The position numbers and the translations under genes were made by a program. Below the pieces are notes generated by a model. It ran no database searches, had not been told where the DNA came from, and worked only from the letters and a program-made list of their open reading frames with translations. From a virus: a DNA stretch of 37,614 nucleotides. Each line of letters opens with the position of its first letter. Position 1 is the first letter of the stretch. Positions 24,617-33,358 of the stretch are shown here, in pieces. Where the stretch lies: IMG/VR virus record IMGVR_UViG_3300001678_000032, positions 1 through 37,614 of that record; one strand, 5' to 3'.

Positions 24617-25873
24617 CTATGGGGTGTTATTTGTTTCTGTTATGTCGCACCCTAGTTGTGTGCGGCTGATAGTTTTATTTATAACATCTTCAAATGTTAT
24701 ATTATTATAATCTCTTATTGGTCTAAAGTTAACAAACTTTGTGTTATCAAAATGGTCTATAAGTCCTACAGTAGTCAGGACGTTACTGTCATACACAAGT
24801 TCCTTTTCAACAAAGGTTCCTTCATCTAATGTCCACGTATATCTACTGATAGTTCTTGAGTCTGTATAGGTATTGCCATCAATACCAGTCCAAGTTTTTA
24901 TAATATCTTCCAACGCGATCGCGTATGGATTAGATGTTACCATATCAATGTATATATTTCTAGGTAGACCATTTAACTGGAATCCAGGTTGCTCATTAGG
25001 AATATTAGATGACAGCATTTCGATGAATATAAGTATCTCACCAAAGAAGATAAAACCTGATGGATGTACTAATCTAGTAAATGCATTCTTCCAATCAGTT
25101 ATGCTTTTACCAGTTCTCAATACATAAGAAAACTTCTGGTAAAAGAACGAGTCTTGTATGTACTTTTTATCAGATGTAAACCCATCAGCTGTAGTAAATA
25201 AACCAGCTTTATATACAGTAACCACATCACCAGGACTTAATTGAGTATTGAATTTAATGTAACTGATCCATTCGTCTGAATCGATATAATATCCACCCTT
25301 CCAATCAGAACTATCTACCAAAACATCATTGATGAATACTACATCATCATCTATTTTTAGTTTAAATCCTCTATCATCATCCCCCTCTATAATATTACTT
25401 GTAAGTGATACTGTAAAGGTATAAGATGGAGTATGAGACGAAACATCGTTTATAATCGATTCAGATAAGTCATACCACTTACCATCAGATGGTATAAGCA
25501 TATCCTCTTTAGGATAATAAACTTCAACTTCATCATTATAAATTAGCTTGAAGAAAGACTTAATAGATTCTGGGGTGCCACGCGATTTATAAAATTCTAC
25601 TAGGTGTTTATAGAACACTCGTGGACTCGCAGCGAAGTTCCTTGGTATGGGTACTCCTATCTCATTTTGGAGTTCTGTTAATAACTCCTCTTCGATCATA
25701 TCAATATCACGTTGTTGATCAAGTTGGTTTAAGTAGAACGCGCTTTTATTCGAATGTTCTAAATATAAACAATATACCTTAATGAACTGTACTAATTCCG
25801 GATATGATGTTACTATATGTTCAGGAACAAGATCGTCTACAAATGAAGATATATTAAAATAATTCTCAGCCAT
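24617..25873 (-). CDS. Putative baseplate wedge protein in the gp7 position, 418 aa
   Basis: It lies between gp6 and gp8, where T4 encodes gp7 (1032 aa), but is less than half that length. The N-terminal 130 residues are the conserved part: 'SYPELVQFIKVYCLYLEHS', 'KHLVEFYKSRGTPESIKSFF' and 'IYNDEVEVYYPKEDML'. I recognise this region from structural genes at the same place in marine T4-like phages. 'LVHPSGFIFFGEILIFIEM' at about 265-285 is also a conserved-looking segment. I do not see clear T4 gp7 similarity. It may be a reduced gp7 or a replacement. The start is 2 bp from the gp6 stop. Confidence 0.65.
   Translation of the reverse strand: MAENYFNISSFVDDLVPEHIVTSYPELVQFIKVYCLYLEHSNKSAFYLNQLDQQRDIDMIEEELLTELQNEIGVPIPRNFAASPRVFYKHLVEFYKSRGTPESIKSFFKLIYNDEVEVYYPKEDMLIPSDGKWYDLSESIINDVSSHTPSYTFTVSLTSNIIEGDDDRGFKLKIDDDVVFINDVLVDSSDWKGGYYIDSDEWISYIKFNTQLSPGDVVTVYKAGLFTTADGFTSDKKYIQDSFFYQKFSYVLRTGKSITDWKNAFTRLVHPSGFIFFGEILIFIEMLSSNIPNEQPGFQLNGLPRNIYIDMVTSNPYAIALEDIIKTWTGIDGNTYTDSRTISRYTWTLDEGTFVEKELVYDSNVLTTVGLIDHFDNTKFVNFRPIRDYNNITFEDVINKTISRTQLGCDITETNNTP
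24676..24683 (-). promoter_or_regulatory. Candidate late promoter upstream of gp8
   Basis: Minus-strand TATAAATA inside the 3' end of the preceding wedge gene. It would start an mRNA about 60 nt before the gp8 ATG at 24607. Confidence 0.45.
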
Positions 25874-25874
25874 C

Positions 25875-27728
25875 TTAGCTACTCACTGTAGTGTAATCAA
25901 TACCAGCAGTCGTTCCACCAATTACCATAGTATCAATTTCTCCAATAATTTTAGCATTGTTGTAATTAATAACTAATAACTCATTACGCATTGGTGATAT
26001 ATCGTTAGATGCTGGCTTTGTTATAATTTTAAGCTGGTCTGTTAACCCTACTACTGTATCCAAGCTAAATCCTTCTAATACAATCTTGCCAGTTAACTCA
26101 TCTATGTACCCTACAGTATGACTTAGAATCTTATTGTTATGATTAACAACTTGAATAATTCGCTTAGCTTCTTCCTCGTTAAAGTAATCCTTAAGCAGAC
26201 ATATTTCATTATTATATGTGAACTCGCTTGACGTCATATAATTTATTGATCCATGTAGAGATGTGAGAGCTTGGTTAAAGTTGAATTCGTAGTAACGCTC
26301 TTCCCCTAATACTGGAGTAAACAGCTGATGCATATTTACTCTGGTAGTGTTAGATACGACAGCAATATTTGCAGAATCGATCGCTTGCAGTATATTTGAG
26401 TTTCTGAACACTCCACCAAAGGATTTTAAATTATCATTATTATAATCTGTTAGTACAGATCTAATCTGTTCAGATAACGCAGCTTCTGTTGCGTTAGATA
26501 TGTTGGGGTTATACTTATAAAATACTTCTAAATCAATGTAAGTGTAATTTGGATCTACTAGAACTGGTGTAATTGATACAACGTTTTTAGGTTTCAAATG
26601 TACTCCAATAATCTCAGCTTTTTGAGTATCAGACAGAAATTCACCATCCAATGGTTTAATCGAAATATACACTTTGCCGTAATCAGGTGGAATATTATCT
26701 TCACCACCCCATACTGTTAACGTATCTACATTACCATAAGAGTTCTGAATAATGCCTTTATAATCATCTGGAGTTACTGCTCTATTTTGTGCAACAAAGC
26801 CTAATGGAGCATTAAATTTAATCGATTCAGTTGATTCATTAGGTGCACCACCAACTGCGTCAGTCACAGTTGTTATGACTACATCCGAATTTCCGTTGAT
26901 AGTATCAGCTAACGAAAACTTGGAAGCTCCGTTAATGTCTTCAGGACCTACTGTCAGGTAATTAATTTTAATAATATTACCTGGGGTCAATCTCTTGCCA
27001 ATAATACCATCACCGAATTTAATTTCATAAAAACCAGCTCTCGACTCTTCTAAGAAATATGCTGTAGAGGTATTATCAATATCAATAATATTTGGAATAT
27101 TAGCAAAGGTATCATATTGAGTTGTTGTTTGACTTTCATACACTTCGACAATCATAGTATCAGTATTTACATAATTATCTTGTAATACATAATGTTCGAA
27201 CCCAGTCTCGTCATATATGTACGTTCTATTATTGAGCTGTCCTTGCATTAATCTAACATTTTTAAATATATACTTGCCTTCAGAATCTCGTTCAGATGTG
27301 TGAGATAGTTCTGTTATTAGGTGGTGTGTAATAGAGTTAATGGTAGTAGTAAATATGGTACCTCTACTCATACTCAAGGGAAGATATTTACCTTCATCAT
27401 CTTGTACGTTTATAGGGCTGATAACTTCAATGTCGACAACTGCAACTGAAGGTTTCGTCGATCTTGGAGTATATCCTAATAGTTTAGCATGGGATACAAC
27501 ACTCTCTCTAAGTTGTGCTGTATCTAAAAAAGTCTCATTAAGAGCAAAGTTAGCATTAACAGAGTTGATGTGAGTAATATACGACAATACATCAATCATA
27601 GTGTTCATTGCTGAACCTTCAAAGTTATAGTCTTGGAATGCTCCAGGTTGTTCCTGCATGTAAGATATTAAGTTAGCTTTAAGTGTTTCAAAATCTAACT
27701 CTGATGCATTGATTGTTCTATTACTCAT
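25875..27728 (-). CDS. gp6: Baseplate wedge protein gp6 (gpJ-like)
   Basis: 617 aa, close to T4 gp6 (660). The N-terminus 'LDFETLKANLISYMQEQPGA' with 'NFEGSAMNTMIDVLSYITHI' and 'NETFLDTAQLRESVVSHAKL' is typical of gp6 and of baseplate J-like proteins. The middle 'VTPDDYKGIIQNSYGNVDTL' and 'WGGEDNIPPDYGKVYISIKP' is the J-like core. gp6 forms the iris-like dimers that link wedges around the hub and rearrange on infection. It overlaps the gp25 stop by 4 bp (ATGA). Confidence 0.92.
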   Translation of the reverse strand: MSNRTINASELDFETLKANLISYMQEQPGAFQDYNFEGSAMNTMIDVLSYITHINSVNANFALNETFLDTAQLRESVVSHAKLLGYTPRSTKPSVAVVDIEVISPINVQDDEGKYLPLSMSRGTIFTTTINSITHHLITELSHTSERDSEGKYIFKNVRLMQGQLNNRTYIYDETGFEHYVLQDNYVNTDTMIVEVYESQTTTQYDTFANIPNIIDIDNTSTAYFLEESRAGFYEIKFGDGIIGKRLTPGNIIKINYLTVGPEDINGASKFSLADTINGNSDVVITTVTDAVGGAPNESTESIKFNAPLGFVAQNRAVTPDDYKGIIQNSYGNVDTLTVWGGEDNIPPDYGKVYISIKPLDGEFLSDTQKAEIIGVHLKPKNVVSITPVLVDPNYTYIDLEVFYKYNPNISNATEAALSEQIRSVLTDYNNDNLKSFGGVFRNSNILQAIDSANIAVVSNTTRVNMHQLFTPVLGEERYYEFNFNQALTSLHGSINYMTSSEFTYNNEICLLKDYFNEEEAKRIIQVVNHNNKILSHTVGYIDELTGKIVLEGFSLDTVVGLTDQLKIITKPASNDISPMRNELLVINYNNAKIIGEIDTMVIGGTTAGIDYTTVSS

Positions 27729-28123
27729 CGTATTCTCTCTAGTGTTGTTGTGATGTCTTCTGTACTGCCTGTCGCTACAATCTGTATAGTAACTGTTATA
27801 TTAACAACGTTTCTATCAGGAAATGTGCTAACATTAACATTTAAAACTTTCACTCTTGGTTCATCATTAGTTATTGCTAACTTTACTTGGCTCGATATAA
27901 CAGCAGCCGTTACATAGTTTATTGGTTCGAATAAGAACGCTCTTAAATTAGCACCAAATTCTGGATTAAAAGGTCTCTCTCCATGATTGGTTCTTAGTAT
28001 GTTGAGTACACTCTGCTTAACAGCATTGATGCCCTTCTTAACAGATATGTCTCCTGTATTGGGATTCAGTTTATAGATAAAATCTATATCGGAGTATTCG
28101 TATGTTTGTGCTATTTGGGCCAT
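27725..28123 (-). CDS. gp25: Baseplate wedge protein gp25
   Basis: 132 aa, the same length as T4 gp25. It has the GPW/gp25 family pattern: 'GINAVKQSVLNILRTNHGER' followed by PFNPEFGANLRAFLFEP and a C-terminal ITVTIQIVATG strand. It caps the sheath-wedge interface and interacts with gp6 and gp53. There is no Shine-Dalgarno. An AATAAATA, one mismatch from the late box, ends 7 nt before the ATG, so a transcript from it would be nearly leaderless. Confidence 0.92.
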   Translation of the reverse strand: MAQIAQTYEYSDIDFIYKLNPNTGDISVKKGINAVKQSVLNILRTNHGERPFNPEFGANLRAFLFEPINYVTAAVISSQVKLAITNDEPRVKVLNVNVSTFPDRNVVNITVTIQIVATGSTEDITTTLERIR

Positions 28124-28131
28124 ATATCTAT

Positions 28132-29079
28132 TTATTCGTTTAGATAGATGTTAGTTGCTTTTAATTGCATATTACCATCGGTCTCAATTGTCATGTCTTT
28201 AACAGACTTTATATGCATTGCCCCTGAAGCTTCAATGTTGATATCTTTATCAGCTAATATATGAGCATTCTCGTTGGTATGGATTTTTATATCTTCACCA
28301 GCTTCAATGTTTATTCTTCCATCGATATTTACTGTAGCGTCCAACTCACCTTTGACCATAATGTTGCCAAGAACATGAGCATCTAAAGTTCCACCTACTA
28401 CTAAGTTCACATTCTGAGAGCACACTACGTTGACTGAACCAAAAACTTCTATAGTATCATCTCCGATTACTAATTGGTAGTTATCTCTCTCTATTCTCTC
28501 TACCTTTGTTCCGTTAGATTGGATTTCATAATATGTGCCTGACATATGCTTCTCACGTATACGTTCAGACCCAATTGTATCATCATACTCTTTAAGATGA
28601 CCTGACACAGTTTCATATACGTGGTTACTAGGATACTTAGGATTGTATGTAGAGTATGGCTGATATTTACCTCTAATTCCATCAAACTCTTTGTCAGGGT
28701 CATCCTCCCCTCTAACTCTTGTATTATTGTCTCCAGTGCTTAACTCTCTAGGATATATTCCATCTGGATCGTTAAAACCAAAATCAGTTGGTAGGGTTTC
28801 AGACCCTGATATAGACGGAATAGAGCCCATGACCAAAAATGATTGTAAGTCTGGGTCTGTAAATACTCCAACCACCCACGCTCCTTGTACGAAGAAAGAT
28901 GAGTGACCTAATCCAGATATGCCTGGAGTAGTTGTACCAGACATAACTAATGACCAAGGTAGATCTGCAGTAGAAACCTGTAGCTTATCTTTAGGATGAA
29001 CATTAACAACACGAATCTTCACTCTTCCTAACATCTTAGGATCTAATACATCTTCAACCACACCGTAATAAATTTCCAT
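28132..29079 (-). CDS. gp5: Baseplate hub spike gp5, without lysozyme domain
   Basis: 315 aa. Residues 1-110 form the OB-fold (IYYGVVEDVLDPKMLGRVKI ... VQGAWVVGVFTDPD). From about 190 to the end comes a beta-helix of short repeats ('VFGSVNVVC..NVNLVVGGTLDAHVLG.I.VKGELDATVNIDGRI'-like), as in the gp5 needle and VgrG/gpV. The T4 protein (575 aa) has a lysozyme domain between the two; here the linker (about 110-190) is short, with 'ELSTGDNNTRVRGEDDPDKE', and no lysozyme motif. The spike can pierce the outer membrane; peptidoglycan cleavage must come from another protein. Confidence 0.9.
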   Translation of the reverse strand: MEIYYGVVEDVLDPKMLGRVKIRVVNVHPKDKLQVSTADLPWSLVMSGTTTPGISGLGHSSFFVQGAWVVGVFTDPDLQSFLVMGSIPSISGSETLPTDFGFNDPDGIYPRELSTGDNNTRVRGEDDPDKEFDGIRGKYQPYSTYNPKYPSNHVYETVSGHLKEYDDTIGSERIREKHMSGTYYEIQSNGTKVERIERDNYQLVIGDDTIEVFGSVNVVCSQNVNLVVGGTLDAHVLGNIMVKGELDATVNIDGRINIEAGEDIKIHTNENAHILADKDINIEASGAMHIKSVKDMTIETDGNMQLKATNIYLNE

Positions 29080-29082
29080 TAG

Positions 29083-30198
29083 TTACCCTCGTACAACTTC
29101 AATGTGCTGAGTGTAATCATTATCAACTATATTATGAATGATTTTAGATATAATATAGTTACCTGAGTACTTCGACGACTCTTGTTGTTTTTGTTTGTGA
29201 TTTTGCATTTTAAGTTTTATTTTATTTCCTACACCAATGTTCGGAATAGCTTGACAGCCGTATGCGGTTATTCTTGTACTGAACAACATGTTAAGGATAG
29301 TCTGCATTTTACATATATTTATATGATCATCTGAATTTAATAATGGCTTGCCTATATCAAACATATCAGGTCTCATTAGATTCGATCTGCTGGTAGCTGT
29401 AGTAGTAGCACCGTATGCTTCATTCCCAATAGTGGAATTTGATATATCAACATTTACTATGGTTTTACCATATATTCCATTGGATATCTTCTCTATCTGA
29501 TTATCGTTATCATTATGTATGACTATGTTTGACGGTTGACCTATATTGGAGAACGGTTTATTAATAGTCTCAGCGTTTTGAATCTGAGTCGCTATAGTAG
29601 CAGACGTCAGCTGATCTTCAACTTGGGTTAGGCTTGTCAGAAAGCTGAATTTAGAACTTATAAGTCTCTGAAATAAGAAGAAAGGACTTATATTACTATC
29701 GTATGCTTGGTTTTGAATTTGTTTTATTGCTCTGTTAGGACTCACGTTAGGACTTATATAATGCCCTTGAGTAATAGAGTCAGTCAACACTTTAAGTTTA
29801 GTGTCGAAGTGTTGATCAAATATTTGTTTTATAATATCACTACTTCTTCCTTTAAACGATTTAGCGACTAACTGCATAGAATTTAATAAACTATCAATAG
29901 CTTTCAAGTTGATTACATATGTTTTCTTTGTAAGATGTGTAGTAATATCTACAGAACGAACTCCATCAAGGTAGAATGTATGACTAACTCGACTTTTAAT
30001 GTAATCGAATTCTACTAACACTCTTGTCTGATTACTAATAGCGTTATCTAATATTCCCACACCATCTACAATCTCTATGAACCCTTCTAGATTTCCAAAT
30101 AAACTTTCAGAAATACTCAAATTTGTCACTGTGTCTGTGATATCAATAGAGGTCCCTCCTTCATATACTAAGGAAACCTTATATGACGATAACAACAT
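29083..30198 (-). CDS. gp27: Baseplate hub protein gp27
   Basis: 371 aa (T4 gp27 is 391). 'LSISESLFGNLEGFIEIVDG' matches the T4 '[20 protein letters not shown]' block, and the end 'YIISKIIHNIVDNDYTQHIE' matches '[20 protein letters not shown]'. gp27 forms the trimeric ring at the base of the tube that holds gp5, which is encoded immediately downstream. The middle (about 195-275) is variable and Asn/Ser-rich. It overlaps the gp53 stop by one base. Confidence 0.85.
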   Translation of the reverse strand: MLLSSYKVSLVYEGGTSIDITDTVTNLSISESLFGNLEGFIEIVDGVGILDNAISNQTRVLVEFDYIKSRVSHTFYLDGVRSVDITTHLTKKTYVINLKAIDSLLNSMQLVAKSFKGRSSDIIKQIFDQHFDTKLKVLTDSITQGHYISPNVSPNRAIKQIQNQAYDSNISPFFLFQRLISSKFSFLTSLTQVEDQLTSATIATQIQNAETINKPFSNIGQPSNIVIHNDNDNQIEKISNGIYGKTIVNVDISNSTIGNEAYGATTTATSRSNLMRPDMFDIGKPLLNSDDHINICKMQTILNMLFSTRITAYGCQAIPNIGVGNKIKLKMQNHKQKQQESSKYSGNYIISKIIHNIVDNDYTQHIEVVRG

Positions 30199-30920
30199 TA
30201 TGCAATGTCCTTATGGAACGTACTGACAAAATCATCAATCTTATCAGGCTGTACTGCCCTTACGTATCTATTAGCATCGTTCATGTAGGATTCGTGCTCT
30301 AAATTAGTAACCTTATGTGTACCAGCTAATCTCGGAGCCGTAATATCACCTGTGGAGTCGTCTACATGATATGCTGGAGCATAAGCTCTTGATACAATCT
30401 CGTCTGCTGTGATTGTATCTTGTGACTCTAACCCATACAAATCTTCTCCAGCAGGTCTAAATTCACCAGAGATTACCTTAACCGTTATGTACTTGTCGTT
30501 AGTATGAACTGCCAATAATTGTCCAACAGCTCCTGAAATAACTCCTTGCAAGTATTCACCAACAATAAACTTTCCTAGAAGGTCGTCTGTACTAGTACAA
30601 GCAAGGGCTGCAAAGTCAGCATATTTGTAAATAGAGTAATCTAATAATTGTGCTGAGTTCTTTGGCCAATCGTTCCAGATGTTTTTTATATTAGGATTGA
30701 TTACCATAAAGACCCAATAATATTCTGTAGTGCCATATAGTCTATGACTCAGCTGTTCTATACGTTCGCCATCCAACACAGTCACATAGTGATAAAAGGT
30801 ATAATTGTTTAGCAATGACTGACTAGCAGAAACGAAACTAGTTAAGTTAGTAACATCATCGTATATACCATCACCATTTAGGTCGTATGGAATCGTTTGA
30901 AAGTTTGAAAAGTAGCTCAT
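30198..30920 (-). CDS. gp53: Baseplate wedge protein gp53
   Basis: 240 aa (T4 gp53 is 196). 'DGERIEQLSHRLYGTTEYYW' followed by VFMVINPNI is the gp53 family core, also seen as a LysM-like fold. The N-terminal 'YFSNFQTIPYDLNGDG' is the usual opening. gp53 clamps gp6, gp7 and gp25 at the wedge periphery. A middle segment of about 100 residues (120-220) extends the T4 length and is not recognised. Confidence 0.85.
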   Translation of the reverse strand: MSYFSNFQTIPYDLNGDGIYDDVTNLTSFVSASQSLLNNYTFYHYVTVLDGERIEQLSHRLYGTTEYYWVFMVINPNIKNIWNDWPKNSAQLLDYSIYKYADFAALACTSTDDLLGKFIVGEYLQGVISGAVGQLLAVHTNDKYITVKVISGEFRPAGEDLYGLESQDTITADEIVSRAYAPAYHVDDSTGDITAPRLAGTHKVTNLEHESYMNDANRYVRAVQPDKIDDFVSTFHKDIA

Positions 30921-30923
30921 ATG

Positions 30924-32132
30924 TTAATATCCTTTGTTTTCTACATCATCTCTGTATATCGGCATTATCTCACTCAAGGTAATGCTAAAATCGACTTCGA
31001 CTGGGTCATTATTATGTTTGAAAAACGATGCTGAGTTCGGGTTGTATACAACTGATACACTTGAAATTATTGTAGCAGGGAATGCTGGGAATCCACTAGC
31101 ACCATGAAAAGATGCTATGACTTGATCTGGAACAGATAATGTTACAGCACTATTTCTATGAGCATGAGCTGCAGCTCTAAACACCCTGATTATTTCTTCA
31201 CAATCAAGAGATTCTTGAATAGTATCTGGAAGAAACTTCCATTGAAAAGAAAAAGATCTCAGGCTTGTGTTTTTAAACTGCATATATTCATTAGGATTAA
31301 CAGCCTTACCACTTCTACGCAGAATTTCATCACCTACTGCTTGACCCGTCACTAGACCACCAGCACCACCTACAACTTTAGCAACACTGCCTAACATAGG
31401 AATCTTTTCTAAGAATGTTCCTAGATAACCTACAGCAGCACCTGTAACTTGGGTACCTACTACTAAAGCATCATCTCCACTTAAACTACTCAATCCTTTC
31501 TCAGATACTTGATCATAAACAGCAGCTAACTTTCTTGACTCCTGATCGTAATTTATTGTATCGTTAATTGTTATTCCTGGTGTCATATACAGAACAACAG
31601 TGTTGTTTAAACTTCTTTTCCCAACTTGATCTTTTAGAATATCAAGACGTTTTTTTAAAGTACTTTTAACCTTACCTTCAGCGTCACGTATTTGTCTGAT
31701 CCGTTCTCTCTCGGCAGCTGTAGCTTTATTTGTTCCACGGAATGCTTGTCTATTGTTTAGGTTATTATCAGCGTTTAAGGCTGAGATAGCTTCAGTAGTT
31801 CTCTGTATATCATCAGCTACAGCTGTAGGGGGTACGAGTCTGAAGAACTCAAACATTATGAACGGATCATCAGGCTGGGTTCCACCATCATTAGCTCTAG
31901 CATCAGCATATTTACTCAGATCACCAATACCTTGCAGGGTGTTACCAAAATCTTCATTAGTATCAGAATTAAACACGAACGCTTCATCAGCTGTGTTACC
32001 TAATGAATTCGGATATGACAAGTAAACACTACATTCACCAGGCTTTTTAGATCCTCCTCCCCACGCATCAGCAACATCTCCTACGAAGCCTGAAACTGTA
32101 TCTGCTATTGTTTGAAAAAATGGATTACCCAT
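30924..32132 (-). CDS. Baseplate-tail tube junction protein, gp48/gp54-like
   Basis: The chosen start is ATG 32132 (402 aa; MGNPFFQTIADTVSGF). The frame is open further up to 32255 but would cross the late promoter and the divergent gp4 gene. 'NNTVVLYMTPGITINDTINY' and 'NPNEYMQFKNTSLRSFSFQW' with 'VDFSITLSEIMPIYRDDV' match tube-initiator proteins. The C-terminal 'F.ITL.EI..' strand is shared with T4 gp48 (364 aa). A Gly-rich apolar stretch (about 235-275, 'LGSVAKVVGGAGGLVTGQ') may be a buried or transient membrane segment. It caps the hub and starts tube polymerisation. gp48 is favoured over gp54 on length and position. Confidence 0.75.
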   Translation of the reverse strand: MGNPFFQTIADTVSGFVGDVADAWGGGSKKPGECSVYLSYPNSLGNTADEAFVFNSDTNEDFGNTLQGIGDLSKYADARANDGGTQPDDPFIMFEFFRLVPPTAVADDIQRTTEAISALNADNNLNNRQAFRGTNKATAAERERIRQIRDAEGKVKSTLKKRLDILKDQVGKRSLNNTVVLYMTPGITINDTINYDQESRKLAAVYDQVSEKGLSSLSGDDALVVGTQVTGAAVGYLGTFLEKIPMLGSVAKVVGGAGGLVTGQAVGDEILRRSGKAVNPNEYMQFKNTSLRSFSFQWKFLPDTIQESLDCEEIIRVFRAAAHAHRNSAVTLSVPDQVIASFHGASGFPAFPATIISSVSVVYNPNSASFFKHNNDPVEVDFSITLSEIMPIYRDDVENKGY

Positions 32133-32164
32133 AATGATGCCTATTAGTGAAAATGTATAATACT

Positions 32165-32172
32165 TATTTATA
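32165..32172 (-). promoter_or_regulatory. Late promoter for the leftward baseplate operon
   Basis: Minus-strand TATAAATAAG, an exact late box, 32 nt before the ATG at 32132. It heads the run gp48-gp53-gp27-gp5-gp25-gp6 and beyond, in the 60-bp gap between divergent genes. Confidence 0.65.
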
Positions 32173-32179
32173 CCATTTA

Positions 32180-32187
32180 CATAAATA
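32180..32187 (+). promoter_or_regulatory. Candidate late promoter for gp4, leaderless
   Basis: Plus-strand CATAAATA (one mismatch to TATAAATA). The last base is 6 nt before the gp4 ATG at 32193, so a T4-like start would fall on the AUG itself. It is back to back with the leftward box at 32165-32172. Confidence 0.45.
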
Positions 32188-32192
32188 TAACT

Positions 32193-32693
32193 ATGAGAAA
32201 AACATATAGTGGAAAGTACAAGGTTAGACACCCAGAAAGATATAAAGGCGACCATACAAAAGTCACTTACAGATCATATTGGGAAAAACAGACATTTAAA
32301 TGGATCGAACGTCAGTCTTGGGTCAAATGGTGGAATTCTGAAGAGACTGTAGTACCGTATATATGTGCAACTGATAAGAAGCCTCATAGATACTTCATAG
32401 ACTTGACAATTAAACGTACAGATGGTAGAACTATATTAGTCGAGATCAAACCCCTTCATCAAACACAACCTCCTAAGAAGAAGAATCTCAATGAAGCTTT
32501 AACCTATATGAAGAATACATCTAAATGGAAATATGCTAAACGATATTGTGACGATAGAGGGTATAAGTTTGAAGTGTGGACGGAAAAGACTTTAGAAGGC
32601 TTTGGCATTAATCTGATGGTAAGGCCTAAAACCAAAACTGGTAAGCGTACATGGAAACCATTCAAACGTATTAAGAAGAAGAAGTCTAAGTAG
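32193..32693 (+). CDS. gp4: Head completion nuclease-like protein gp4
   Basis: 166 aa (T4 gp4, also named gp50/65, is 150). The pattern 'YSGKYKVRHPERYKGD', 'YRSYWEKQTFKWIERQSWVK' and 'WWNSEETVVPY' is that of the T4 gp4 family. 'HRYFIDLTIKRTDGRTILVE' followed by IKP contains D and the E-x-K of a PD-(D/E)xK restriction-like fold. The C-terminus is strongly basic (KRTWKPFKRIKKKKSK). gp4 acts on filled heads before tail joining. It has no Shine-Dalgarno. Confidence 0.88.
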   Translation: MRKTYSGKYKVRHPERYKGDHTKVTYRSYWEKQTFKWIERQSWVKWWNSEETVVPYICATDKKPHRYFIDLTIKRTDGRTILVEIKPLHQTQPPKKKNLNEALTYMKNTSKWKYAKRYCDDRGYKFEVWTEKTLEGFGINLMVRPKTKTGKRTWKPFKRIKKKKSK

Positions 32694-32773
32694 TATCCAG
32701 CCTTTCAGGCGACTCTTATATTATACACCACTTTTAGTCAAAAGTCAACATATGATGCTATATAAATAAGTAC
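32694..32773. other. Short intergenic region with a small hairpin and a late promoter
   Basis: The 80 bp between gp4 and the 194-aa gene contains GCCTTTCAGGC (32700-32710), a weak 4-bp stem, followed by CGACTCTTATATT. It is too short to be called a terminator with confidence. At its right end is TATAAATA (32761-32768). Confidence 0.4.
32761..32768 (+). promoter_or_regulatory. Late promoter of the rightward tail operon, leaderless
   Basis: Exact TATAAATA. Its last A is 6 nt before the ATG at 32774, so a T4-like start site coincides with the AUG. No Shine-Dalgarno sequence is present before this ATG. Confidence 0.6.
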
Positions 32774-33358
32774 ATGGCATCACTATTTGATAAATTAGAA
32801 GCAGAAGCATTTCGTAAAGGTCTAACTAAAAGATCCAAAGAAGCTCAAGACTGGTTCAGAAAGAAAGTAGGTTCTATGAACCAAATCAACATGCATAAAA
32901 TGTTGAAGGACGATCGTCTGGTGAGAAAGCAGAGACCTAGAGTTGGAGATATGTTTATGTATGCATACGATCCAAAACACAGAAAAACTCTTCCTTATTA
33001 CGATAGATTTCCATTAACTATTATGGTATCTAAGGCTCCTGGTGGGTTTTATGGATTAAATTTACATTATCTTCCATTAAAGCAAAGAGCTATATTTTTA
33101 GATAAATTAACTGCAATTGCTAATAACCAGAGGTATGATGAAACCACTAGATTGAAACTTAGCTACAACTTATTAAAAGGAGCGGCGAAGTATAAATACT
33201 TTGCTCCATGTTTTAAACATTATTTAACAGAACAAATAGATTCTAAGGTAATGAAGGTAGAGGCCTCAGAATGGGATATAGCTATATTCCTACCAACTGA
33301 AAACTTTGCTAAGAAAAAGAAATCATTTGTTTGGAAAGAATCAAGGAGTAAGTGGTAA
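32774..33358 (+). CDS. Conserved T4-like protein, possibly DNA end protector gp2
   Basis: 194 aa. 'DRLVRKQRPRVGDMFMYAYD' followed by PKHRKTLPYYDRFPL and 'GGFYGLNLHYLPLKQRAIFL' is a well-conserved block in marine T4-like phages, in a gene next to gp4. The N- and C-termini are basic. T4 has gp2 (DNA end protector, 274 aa) beside gp4, and the block fits gp2 in style, but I cannot align the rest, so the name is tentative. It would act on packaged DNA ends or head completion. Confidence 0.55.
   Translation: MASLFDKLEAEAFRKGLTKRSKEAQDWFRKKVGSMNQINMHKMLKDDRLVRKQRPRVGDMFMYAYDPKHRKTLPYYDRFPLTIMVSKAPGGFYGLNLHYLPLKQRAIFLDKLTAIANNQRYDETTRLKLSYNLLKGAAKYKYFAPCFKHYLTEQIDSKVMKVEASEWDIAIFLPTENFAKKKKSFVWKESRSKW

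Noticed and set aside
32133-32255. Longer N-terminus for the gp48-like gene
   Set aside because: It would run through the divergent gp4 start and the late promoter; the extra 41 residues are hydrophobic but antisense to gp4.
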